Below, piece by piece: positions 1-5,830 of a stretch of 7,505 bases of DNA. This DNA is from Bifidobacterium breve (GTDB lineage Bacteria; Actinomycetota; Actinomycetes; S36-B12). How positions within the stretch are numbered: position 1 is the stretch's first letter; every line of letters starts with the position of its first letter. The stretch spans positions 1 to 7,505 of the forward strand of contig CAMDKJ010000083.1 of assembly GCA_945900705.1 (NCBI GenBank), read 5' to 3'. Under the pieces are notes generated by a model. That model was given only the letters and a program-made list of their open reading frames with translations. It was not told the origin of the DNA and did not search any database. A program made the position numbers and the translations under genes.

Positions 1-995
1 CCCACCACGCTGACCGGGCTATCTATAGCGCGCTCGCCACCACCGATCAAGGTGTCTTTGACTAATTCATAAAGGCGAACAGGAAGTGAGATCAAGGCTT
101 TCACGGACGCAGCCGTGATATCCCACATATAACCGGGCACGGTTGTCCAAGGCTGGGAGACAAACTCAAATTCCGGGCGCATACCGATGTACCCAGAAGT
201 TGCTGTCTCGCCGGTGGGGTTACCGCGGTCGTCATATACCGGCCGATCAATCGTGGCGATTGCGATCGGTACTTCCATCACTGAGTCGGCGCGAATAAAA
301 GTCAAAGTGGCGGTTGTGCCCCCATGGGCTCTGATCCAAGTTGTGGCTTGATCCCAAGTGGTGAACGATTCGCCATCAATCGCGGTGATGACATCGCCAT
401 CAATTAGCCCTGCCGCAGCAGCTGGAGCAAGCTCCGTACCTGTTGGGCACTGCCCAGACGGCAACGACGCACCTGTTGGCTGCGCGAGCGAAGGCGTGCA
501 CGGCACTACGCCGGCTACCTGCAAGCTCGGCTGCGGCAGGCCGATACCAACCAGCATGATCGTGAAGAGCACAAACGCGAACAGCAAGTTCATCACCGGA
601 CCGCCGAGCATGACCACTATTTTTTTGCGAACCGGTAATTTGTAGAAGACTCGGTTAGCATCTGCCGGGCCAACGTCATCAAGTGACTGCTTGCGCGCGT
701 CAGCAATCATCGCGCCGAACTTCCCGGTGGTCATGCTGCGGGGCGCCCCGGTTGGATCATCCTTGGCTGGCGGGATCATTCCGATCATCCGAATATAGCC
801 ACCTAGGGGTATCCCTTTTAGGCCATAAGTCGTCTCGCCTTTGGTCTTTGACCAAATCGTGGGCCCAAATCCGATCATGTATTCGGTGACTTTGACCCCG
901 AACTTCTTGGCCGGCAGCAGGTGGCCGAGTTCATGTAGTGCGATTGAAGCCCCGATAAGTAGGACGAAAATAATGATGCCAATTACCTGCAACAT
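1..995 (-). CDS. rip1: M50-family site-2 protease (RseP/Rip1 type), 3' end cut by window
   Basis: Membrane-embedded zinc metalloprotease. The family cuts membrane-spanning anti-sigma factors in regulated intramembrane proteolysis. 331 residues are visible, and I would expect roughly 400-440 in full. Residues 1-20 form a hydrophobic helix ending in the zinc-binding HELGH motif (H21, E22, H25). A loop near residues 55-62 reads GIPLGGYIRM. A second hydrophobic segment begins with GGPVMNLLFAF at about residues 131-141. A PDZ-like domain follows (about 165-245, containing AGLIDGDVITAIDGE). The visible part ends in SPVSVVG, a conserved segment that precedes the last helices. The expected LDG motif, third zinc ligand and stop lie beyond base 1. 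The start ATG overlaps the dxr stop as TGATG, with a GGAAGG ribosome-binding sequence (1005-1010) nine bases upstream, so translation is probably coupled to dxr. Cysteines at residues 166 and 183 flank a loop at the PDZ entry. The family call is firm; the symbol follows from the actinobacterial context. Confidence 0.95.
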   Translation of the reverse strand, partial: MLQVIGIIIFVLLIGASIALHELGHLLPAKKFGVKVTEYMIGFGPTIWSKTKGETTYGLKGIPLGGYIRMIGMIPPAKDDPTGAPRSMTTGKFGAMIADARKQSLDDVGPADANRVFYKLPVRKKIVVMLGGPVMNLLFAFVLFTIMLVGIGLPQPSLQVAGVVPCTPSLAQPTGASLPSGQCPTGTELAPAAAAGLIDGDVITAIDGESFTTWDQATTWIRAHGGTTATLTFIRADSVMEVPIAIATIDRPVYDDRGNPTGETATSGYIGMRPEFEFVSQPWTTVPGYMWDITAASVKALISLPVRLYELVKDTLIGGGERAIDSPVSVV

Positions 996-2224
996 CAGCG
1001 CCTACCTTCCAGAGCAATCTCGCGCGACCGCGCACGAGCCCAAGTATCTGCTGCTATGACGTTTTCTAGGCTTACTTCGTTCCCCGGAACCCAGGCCCCT
1101 CCGGAGGTCAGATTTTTACCCCCGAGGTGCTCTTCCAGTACCCGAGCCACGGTGTCTACGATATCCAAGAAACCGATCTCCCCCGCCAAGAACGCCGCGA
1201 CACTTACTTCGTCAGCGCCATTGAAGACCGCAGGCGCCGTGCCCCCTTGGCTACCAGCCAACCGCGCCAAGCCGATCGCCGGAAAAGCGTCGTCATCAAG
1301 TGGGAAGAACTCCCAGCTGGTGGCGGTTGTCCAATCGCAGCCGGGGCCGGCCCCGGCAACTCGATCTGGCCACGAAAGCCCAAGGGCTATGGGTATGCGC
1401 ATATCCGGTGGGCTCACCTGGGCAAGTGTTGACCCATCAACGAACTCCACCATGGAGTGAACCACCGACTGTGGATGCACCACGACAGTTATTGCCTCAA
1501 GTGGAAGGTCGAATAACAAGTGCGCCTCAATTAGTTCAAGGCCCTTATTCATCAAAGTTGCCGAATTAATAGTTACCAGCGGCCCCATATTCCAGGTCGG
1601 ATGATCCAGTGCCTGGGCCGGAGTTACATCCGCTAGCTCGGCTCGGGTTCGGCCGCGAAATGGCCCGCCGCTAGCGGTAAGCACCAAGCGGCGCACTTCG
1701 GTCGCAGCACCACCGCGAAGTGCCTGCGCGATTGCCGAGTGCTCCGAATCCACCGGGACGATCTGACCTGGCGCAGCCAGATTTTTGACCAGGGCGCCCC
1801 CGATTATCAACGACTCCTTATTGGCCAAAGCCAAAATATGGCCGGCACTAAGTGCTGCCAATGTTGGCTCGAGCCCGGCCGCACCCGCGATGCCATTGAG
1901 CACCACCTCACATGGCCATTGGGCTAATTGCGCTGCCGCGGTTGGCCCAGCCAAAATCGCCGGCAACTTGAAAGCACCCACCGCATATCCGCGCTCCTGT
2001 GCTTGCGCATAAAGAGCTAGCTGTAACTCCTGCGCCGTCGTTGCGCGAGCGACCGCAACCGCCTCGACCTCAAAATCAAGTACCTGTTGGACCAATTTTG
2101 GGATGTCGGCACCGGTTGAAGATAAGCCCACGATCTTAAAAAGATCCGGGTTGCGCGCGGCAACATCTAAGGCCTGAGTACCGATTGAACCGGTACTACC
2201 CAAGATGACAATGCGCCGGGTCAC
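995..2224 (-). CDS. dxr: 1-deoxy-D-xylulose 5-phosphate reductoisomerase
   Basis: Cytoplasmic enzyme of the MEP isoprenoid pathway. It isomerises and reduces DXP to 2-C-methyl-D-erythritol 4-phosphate with NADPH and a divalent metal, and the family is the target of fosmidomycin. With the GTG start at 2224 the protein has 409 residues, close to the usual 385-400. The NADPH-binding GSTGSIG is at residues 9-15. The metal ligands sit in VDSEHSA (D159, E161) and in MNKGLE (E230). The substrate loops are TASGGPFRG (183-191), HPTWNMG (208-214) and SATLMNKG (221-228). HPQSVVHSM (250-258) and PPDMRIPIA (272-280) are also family-typical. No key residue is missing. I chose GTG because it puts the Rossmann motif a few residues from the N-terminus. 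An in-frame TTG at 2275 would add 17 unusual residues and overlap the upstream gene by 50 bases. The GTG follows the upstream stop after one base and has no clear ribosome-binding sequence, so coupling to the upstream gene is likely. Confidence 0.97.
   Translation of the reverse strand: MTRRIVILGSTGSIGTQALDVAARNPDLFKIVGLSSTGADIPKLVQQVLDFEVEAVAVARATTAQELQLALYAQAQERGYAVGAFKLPAILAGPTAAAQLAQWPCEVVLNGIAGAAGLEPTLAALSAGHILALANKESLIIGGALVKNLAAPGQIVPVDSEHSAIAQALRGGAATEVRRLVLTASGGPFRGRTRAELADVTPAQALDHPTWNMGPLVTINSATLMNKGLELIEAHLLFDLPLEAITVVVHPQSVVHSMVEFVDGSTLAQVSPPDMRIPIALGLSWPDRVAGAGPGCDWTTATSWEFFPLDDDAFPAIGLARLAGSQGGTAPAVFNGADEVSVAAFLAGEIGFLDIVDTVARVLEEHLGGKNLTSGGAWVPGNEVSLENVIAADTWARARSREIALEGRR
1005..1010 (-). 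promoter_or_regulatory. Ribosome-binding site of the M50 protease gene, inside the dxr 3' end
   Basis: On the minus strand GGAAGG lies nine bases before the protease ATG, within the last codons of dxr. With the one-base TGATG stop/start overlap it supports 995 as the true start and suggests coupled translation. Confidence 0.6.
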
Positions 2225-2225
2225 G

Positions 2226-2594
2226 TTATTCGCCGCGGCGGCTATCCCCGAAATCGCGATCGGGTTCGGTCCCAAAGTACTGCTGCGCCAAGCGCAGTAC
2301 TTGACGGTCGGTTAAGTCGTCAATATCGCAGCGCACTTCAGAGATGAGTTTAGCGGCGACGCCCGAGAAGTGCTTCTCGGCGTATGCAACAAAGTGGTGG
2401 CTCGCATTCGCTTTGCCGTTGCCGTGCCCTAGTAGCAAAATGCCGTCCGCCTTACCCAAGTACTCATCATTGTCATCGCCGTAGGTGCCATCTTGGTTAT
2501 CTGCCACTCGGTGCTCACGTCGGCCATGTGGATCAGCATCAATTGCCCAGATCCGGGTCTCGTGAAAGTCAATTGCGGCAACTAACATGCTCAT
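2226..2594 (-). CDS. Small protein, possibly eRF1/pelota-related ('translational machinery protein'-like)
   Basis: 122 residues, soluble, acidic in the middle, with no signal peptide or membrane segment. I see a short N-terminal strand pattern (AAIDFHETRIWAID, residues 6-19), a charged Asp-rich linker (about 30-48), a hydrophobic strand followed by a glycine-rich loop (GILLLGHGNGKAN, 51-63), and a helical C-terminal part ending in LTDRQVLRLAQQYFG (94-108). This layout recalls short bacterial eRF1/pelota-like proteins annotated as translational machinery or host-factor proteins. The resemblance is from memory and weak, so the function is unassigned. The ATG at 2594 has a good AGGAAG ribosome-binding sequence (2602-2607) seven bases upstream; a second ATG at 2588 is possible. 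The gene begins two bases after the stop of the 99-residue gene, and its stop is one base before the dxr start, so it sits inside the operon. The tight packing suggests it is a real, expressed gene. Confidence 0.75.
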   Translation of the reverse strand: MSMLVAAIDFHETRIWAIDADPHGRREHRVADNQDGTYGDDNDEYLGKADGILLLGHGNGKANASHHFVAYAEKHFSGVAAKLISEVRCDIDDLTDRQVLRLAQQYFGTEPDRDFGDSRRGE

Positions 2595-2596
2595 AC

Positions 2597-2896
2597 TTAA
2601 TCTTCCTGGCCCGGAGTCTTAACAGTGTTCGGAGCATCCGGTCCGTATCCGGCGTGCTTGAGCATGCGGCGAAAATCAATTACCTGTTCGATGGAGATGT
2701 CCTTGTGATGCGAGCGATCAAACACCTCAATCTCAGCTCCGACGGTGATGCGAAAACGACCGTCGTGCTTTTCTTCGACCTCACCGACCGCCGATAGCAG
2801 GCTCACTACGTCAACCCACCGGATGTTGTGGCTGGTCGGGTGGGCAAAAATGGCGGCGACCGTATCGCGGTGATGGTTATTCAGGTGATTGGTCAT
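2597..2896 (-). CDS. Small HicA/dsRBD-like protein of unknown function
   Basis: 99 residues, soluble, His-rich at the N-terminus (H4, H8, H9, H18, H22). The region from about 25 to 84 follows the pattern of the HicA/YcfA fold: a helix (WVDVVSLLSAVG, 27-38), strands with a polar turn (EEKHDGRFRITVG, 41-53; then EIEVF), a basic segment SHHKDIS (62-68), and a C-terminal helix VIDFRRMLKHAGY (72-84). HicA toxins are small mRNA interferases with a conserved His in the first strand; H44 could be its equivalent. There is no HicB antitoxin next to it, so a toxin role is doubtful, and an RNA-binding role is the more cautious guess. I recall similar actinobacterial proteins annotated only as hypothetical. 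The start at 2896 has no ribosome-binding sequence but lies six bases after a TAAGAT box, which suggests a leaderless mRNA. It is the first gene of the run leading into dxr. Confidence 0.8.
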   Translation of the reverse strand: MTNHLNNHHRDTVAAIFAHPTSHNIRWVDVVSLLSAVGEVEEKHDGRFRITVGAEIEVFDRSHHKDISIEQVIDFRRMLKHAGYGPDAPNTVKTPGQED

Positions 2897-2902
2897 GGGG
2901 TG

Positions 2903-2908
2903 ATCTTA
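2903..2908 (-). promoter_or_regulatory. Candidate leaderless promoter (-10 box TAAGAT) for the operon leading to dxr
   Basis: On the minus strand TAAGAT matches the actinobacterial -10 pattern TAnnnT. It is followed by exactly six bases and then the ATG of the 99-residue gene, which places transcription start at or next to the A of the ATG. There is no Shine-Dalgarno sequence. No -35 hexamer is recognisable at a 16-18 base spacing (GCTCTC at 17). The box lies in the 26 bases between the aldehyde dehydrogenase stop and the next gene. Confidence 0.55.
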
Positions 2909-2922
2909 GACTCACGCAAAAT

Positions 2923-4386
2923 CTAGAGAGCGAGGTCGGTCAGGACCAAGACCCGCTCATGGGTTAAGTCGGTCATCGCGGAGCGCAACCCTTCACGGCC
3001 AACCCCCGAGGCCTTGATACCTCCGTATGGCATCTGGTCGGCCCGGAAAGTTGGGGCATCACCAATGATCACTCCCCCCACCTCAAGTTCACGGTGCGCG
3101 CGGAAAATCTCTTGAATATTGTGGGTGAAAAGGCCGGTTTGCAGGCCAAATCTTGAGTCGTTAACTAGGTCGATGCCTTCATCAAGATCCTTAATGACCT
3201 GGATCGACATTACCGGACCAAAAACCTCTTCACATGACACTCGCACCCGGGGATCGACATTGGAGAGGAGTGTTGGCTCAATCGAAGTACCGCTACGCGA
3301 ACCCCCGGCGAGCACCTGGGCTCCAGCGTCGACCGCCTCTTGCACCCACTCCGTAACTCGCACCGCGGCCGCTTCACTAATCATCGGCCCAACTTCGGTA
3401 GCCGAATCCCATGGCGAGCCACTCACAAGTGCCAGCACATTCGCGATGAGCCGCTCGGTGAATGCTTCGGCAACCGACTCTTCAACGAAGATTCGCTGCA
3501 CGGAAACACAGGTCTGGCCGGCTTGCGCATTTCCATACATTGCTATTCGACGCGCTGCCCACTCAAGATCTTTGGCGCTGCTGTAGTCACCCAAGATTAT
3601 CGCCGCCGCATTGCCACCCAGCTCGAGCACGATGTGCTTATTTGGCACCTCACGCTGGATTGCAAACCCCACGGGCTCCGAACCGGTGAACGAAATAACC
3701 GGCAGCCTCGGGTCAGCCACGAGGGCTGGCGCTACCTCATTGCCTACGGGGATGACCGAGAACATGCCGGGTGGTAAATCGGTCTCACCAAGAAGCTCAC
3801 CAATAAGTAGCGCACCAAGTGGCGTTGCCGGTGCCGGCTTTACCACAATCGGTGCACCAACTGCTAGTGCGGGCGCAATTTTGTGGGCGACGAGGTTTAC
3901 CGGAAAGTTGAAAGGTGAAATCCCGAGGACTGGTCCGTGCGGAAAACGCCGGATGATCGCGGCTCGACCTGCAGTTGCCGCCTCGGTATCGAGCCGCTGA
4001 AACTCACCATTGAAGCGCCGAGCCTCTTCAGCCGCCCATCTAAATGTCGATGCGGCGCGCCCAGCCTCCGCCCGTGACCAAGTTATCGGCTTGCCGTTTT
4101 CGGCGGTAATTAAAGCGGCTACTTCGTCAAGGCGCTCCTCCAACCGGCGCGAGACATGGGTTAGTGCCGCCGCCCGTTGGGCGGCCGAGGTGCGCTGGGC
4201 CTCGCGGCGCACCTGCCACGCCCCCTCGACTGCGGCTTCAACGCTGGCCGCATTGGGCACCGTGTAAGTACCAACAACCGACCCATCACCTGGGTGGGTA
4301 ACCTCGGCGCGCTCGCCTGCATCGGAGGCGGTGCCCGCGATCCATGCTGGCCAATGACGTGGAGTGTGGAGTTCCTGCATGCTCAT
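2923..4386 (-). CDS. NAD(P)-dependent aldehyde dehydrogenase, substrate uncertain
   Basis: Cytoplasmic aldehyde dehydrogenase superfamily enzyme that oxidises an aldehyde to its acid with NAD(P)+. The 487 residues are full length for the family. Visible motifs are PFNFPVN (158-164, oxyanion Asn160), VKPAPATPL with cofactor Lys183, FTGSEPVG (233-240), ELGGN with general base Glu255, GQTC with nucleophile Cys293, EEVFGPV (386-392, cofactor Glu387) and MPYGGIKASGVGREG (452-466). All catalytic residues are present. The partner gabT, transcribed divergently 83 bases away, suggests succinic semialdehyde or 4-aminobutanal as substrate. However GQTCVSVQR and the FRADQMPYGG segment look to me more like the lactaldehyde/phosphonoacetaldehyde/GapN-like branch than classical GabD, so I give no symbol. 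The ATG at 4386 is preceded by a TAGGTT box at leaderless spacing and has no ribosome-binding sequence; M3 at 4380 is an alternative. No terminator is visible after its stop, so readthrough into the dxr operon is possible. Confidence 0.95.
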   Translation of the reverse strand: MSMQELHTPRHWPAWIAGTASDAGERAEVTHPGDGSVVGTYTVPNAASVEAAVEGAWQVRREAQRTSAAQRAAALTHVSRRLEERLDEVAALITAENGKPITWSRAEAGRAASTFRWAAEEARRFNGEFQRLDTEAATAGRAAIIRRFPHGPVLGISPFNFPVNLVAHKIAPALAVGAPIVVKPAPATPLGALLIGELLGETDLPPGMFSVIPVGNEVAPALVADPRLPVISFTGSEPVGFAIQREVPNKHIVLELGGNAAAIILGDYSSAKDLEWAARRIAMYGNAQAGQTCVSVQRIFVEESVAEAFTERLIANVLALVSGSPWDSATEVGPMISEAAAVRVTEWVQEAVDAGAQVLAGGSRSGTSIEPTLLSNVDPRVRVSCEEVFGPVMSIQVIKDLDEGIDLVNDSRFGLQTGLFTHNIQEIFRAHRELEVGGVIIGDAPTFRADQMPYGGIKASGVGREGLRSAMTDLTHERVLVLTDLAL

Positions 4387-4392
4387 GGGTAA

Positions 4393-4398
4393 AACCTA
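4393..4398 (-). promoter_or_regulatory. Candidate leaderless promoter (-10 box TAGGTT) of the aldehyde dehydrogenase
   Basis: On the minus strand TAGGTT (TAnnnT) is followed by six bases, TTACCC, and then the ATG. This is the same geometry as in front of the 99-residue gene. No Shine-Dalgarno sequence precedes the ATG. At 17-base spacing the -35 position (TATTCG, 4416-4421) is not consensus and falls inside an inverted repeat. A C7 tract (G7 on this strand, 4401-4407) lies in the spacer. Confidence 0.5.
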
Positions 4399-4411
4399 TG
4401 CCCCCCCTAAA

Positions 4412-4426
4412 CCGGCGAATAGCCGG
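4412..4426. promoter_or_regulatory. Inverted repeat, candidate shared operator between aldehyde dehydrogenase and gabT
   Basis: CCGGC-GAATA-GCCGG, with perfect 5-bp arms and a 5-bp centre, lies in the 83-base divergent intergenic region. Its centre is 19-24 bases from the middle of each -10 box, so it occupies the -35 position of both promoters. An overlapping pair GGCGA (4414-4418) / TCGCC (4431-4435) could be an alternative arm set. Binding by a regulator is inferred, and short GC-rich repeats can occur by chance. Confidence 0.35.
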
Positions 4427-4435
4427 GCACTCGCC

Positions 4436-4441
4436 TAGAAT
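4436..4441 (+). promoter_or_regulatory. gabT: Candidate -10 box TAGAAT of gabT
   Basis: TAGAAT is close to the bacterial -10 consensus and would start transcription near base 4448, giving a leader of about 22 bases that contains the gabT ribosome-binding site. There is no good -35 hexamer at 17 bases (CGGCGA, 4413-4418); that position is covered by the inverted repeat, which would suit an activator-dependent promoter. Confidence 0.45.
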
Positions 4442-4460
4442 TCACTTCAACGCCCACTAT

Positions 4461-4465
4461 GGAGG
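4461..4465 (+). promoter_or_regulatory. gabT: Ribosome-binding site of gabT
   Basis: GGAGG lies four bases before the ATG at 4470. It decides the start: the open frame extends back to 4344, but that extension runs through the divergent promoter region and lacks family similarity. Confidence 0.75.
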
Positions 4466-4469
4466 CAAC

Positions 4470-5819
4470 ATGACCCTCACCACCGAGCGCACCGACAACG
4501 ATCTGGCCCAAGTACGCCGACTAGTAACTAATATCCCAGGGCCAAAGTCATTGGAACTACTTGCTCGAAAGACTGAAGCGGTATCGGCCGGCGTTGGCGT
4601 CACCCTTCCAGTGTTCATCACCAAAGCCGGGGGGGGCGTCCTCGAAGATGTCGACGGTAACTCCATGATCGACATGGGTTCGGGTATAGCAGTGACAACC
4701 GTGGGCAACGCCAACCCCTACGTGGTCGAAAACGTGCAAAGGCAGGTTGCGGCATTTACCCACACCTGTTTCATGGTGACTCCATATGCCGGCTATGTCG
4801 AAGTGTGCGAGGCACTAAATCGCCTAACCCCCGGCGACCACGCCAAACGTTCAGCGCTTTTCAACTCCGGGGCCGAGGCCGTCGAAAATGCCGTCAAGAT
4901 CGCCCGGACATTTACCAATCGAGCCGCGGTGGTGGTCGTAGAGCACGGTTATCACGGACGCACCAACCTCACTATGGCGATGACCGCGAAGAACATGCCC
5001 TATAAGGATGGCTTTGGCCCATTTGCTGCTGAGATCTATCGCGTACCGACCTCTTACCCATTCCGCGACGCGCCCCTATCGGGGCTTGATATAGCAAAGC
5101 GCGCCATCAGCCGCATTGACAAAGAGATCGGCGCCACCAATGTTGCTGCGATTGTCATTGAACCGATACAAGGCGAGGGCGGTTTCATCGTCCCAGGCGA
5201 TGGCTATTTTGCTGCAATGGCGACTTTCGCCAAAGAGAACGGCATCGTCTTTGTCGCCGATGAAATTCAAAGTGGTTTTTGCCGCACCGGCGACTGGTTC
5301 GCCAGCAGCTACGAAGGCGTTATCCCCGATCTAATAACCACCGCAAAAGGCATCGCCGGCGGCCTTCCCCTTGCCGCAGTTACCGGCCGGGCCGACATCA
5401 TGGATTCGGTACACGCCGGTGGCCTCGGTGGAACCTACGGCGGCAACCCGGTAGCTTGCGCGGGCGCCCTCGGAGCAATTCGGTGGATGGAAGAAGAAGA
5501 TGCCTGCGGTCGCGCGAAGGCTATTGAAGCCGTGATGCTTCCCGCTTTAGCGGCTATGCAGACAAAGCACCCGACCATCGGTGATATTCGAGGTCGTGGA
5601 GCAATGCTCGCGATTGAACTTGTCAAGCCCGGCACTATGGATCCAGATCCCGAGCGCACCGGTGCCGTTGCGAAGTACTGCCATGGCCAAGGAGTAATGG
5701 TCTTGACGACCGGCACCTACTCGAACGTGGTGCGTTTCCTACCGCCACTAACCATGCCTATGCATCTTCTCGAAGAGGCACTTGGGGTAATCGCCAGCGG
5801 CTTTGAAGTAACTAGCTAG
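4470..5819 (+). CDS. gabT: 4-aminobutyrate aminotransferase (class III, PLP-dependent)
   Basis: Cytoplasmic PLP enzyme that transfers the amino group of GABA to 2-oxoglutarate, giving succinic semialdehyde and glutamate. The 449 residues are normal for GabT. Motifs are the N-terminal TNIPGPKS (20-27), LEDVDGNSMIDMGSGIAV (58-75), the cofactor phosphate loop NSGAEAVENA (132-141), EHGYHGRT (158-165), IEPIQGEGG (230-238), VADEIQSGFCRTG (262-274, with Asp264 contacting the PLP ring and Gln267), TTAKGIAGG with Schiff-base Lys293, and GGTYGGNP (320-327). The N-terminal IPGPKS and the DMGSGIAV segment are typical of true GabT rather than ornithine aminotransferase; related omega-amines such as 5-aminovalerate or putrescine are possible alternative substrates. 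It diverges from the aldehyde dehydrogenase, which could oxidise its product, and converges with the saccharopine-like gene after 7 bases. A run of eight G at 4629-4636 encodes Gly54-56 and is a slippage-prone spot, but the frame is intact here. Confidence 0.95.
   Translation: MTLTTERTDNDLAQVRRLVTNIPGPKSLELLARKTEAVSAGVGVTLPVFITKAGGGVLEDVDGNSMIDMGSGIAVTTVGNANPYVVENVQRQVAAFTHTCFMVTPYAGYVEVCEALNRLTPGDHAKRSALFNSGAEAVENAVKIARTFTNRAAVVVVEHGYHGRTNLTMAMTAKNMPYKDGFGPFAAEIYRVPTSYPFRDAPLSGLDIAKRAISRIDKEIGATNVAAIVIEPIQGEGGFIVPGDGYFAAMATFAKENGIVFVADEIQSGFCRTGDWFASSYEGVIPDLITTAKGIAGGLPLAAVTGRADIMDSVHAGGLGGTYGGNPVACAGALGAIRWMEEEDACGRAKAIEAVMLPALAAMQTKHPTIGDIRGRGAMLAIELVKPGTMDPDPERTGAVAKYCHGQGVMVLTTGTYSNVVRFLPPLTMPMHLLEEALGVIASGFEVTS
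4629..4636 (+). repeat. G8 homopolymer in gabT
   Basis: Eight consecutive G encode most of the Gly54-Gly55-Gly56 codons (GGG GGG GGC). A one-base slip would break gabT early. The reading frame is open through it in this sequence. Confidence 0.9.
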
Positions 5820-5830
5820 CACTTTGCTAG
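5816..5830. other. Small inverted repeat across the convergent gabT / dehydrogenase 3' ends
   Basis: CTAGC-ACTTT-GCTAG, with perfect 5-bp arms, spans both stop codons in the 7-base gap between the convergent genes. It is A/T-balanced, short and not followed immediately by a T run on either strand, so any role as a bidirectional terminator is weak. Confidence 0.3.

Noticed and set aside
1056..1460. Plus-strand open frame of 134 codons inside dxr
   Set aside because: It is antisense to conserved dxr coding sequence; composition is Ser/Pro/Ala-rich without motifs.
2225..2275. Longer dxr reading frame beginning with TTG at 2275
   Set aside because: It adds 17 residues not expected before the Rossmann motif, overlaps the upstream gene by 50 bases, and the GTG at 2224 sits right after the upstream stop.
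2597..2896. HicAB toxin-antitoxin locus
   Set aside because: The 99-residue protein has HicA-like layout, but no HicB-like protein (short RNase H-like domain plus DNA-binding tail) is adjacent, so a standard HicAB system is not supported.
3119..3777. Plus-strand open frames of 145-155 codons inside the aldehyde dehydrogenase
   Set aside because: They are antisense to a gene with complete motifs, have low-complexity Ser/Thr/Arg-rich translations and no family signature; they are the usual byproduct of GC-rich codon use.
4344..4469. Upstream extension of gabT to an ATG at 4344
   Set aside because: It would run through the start of the divergent gene and both candidate promoters, has no family similarity, and the ATG at 4470 has a GGAGG ribosome-binding site.
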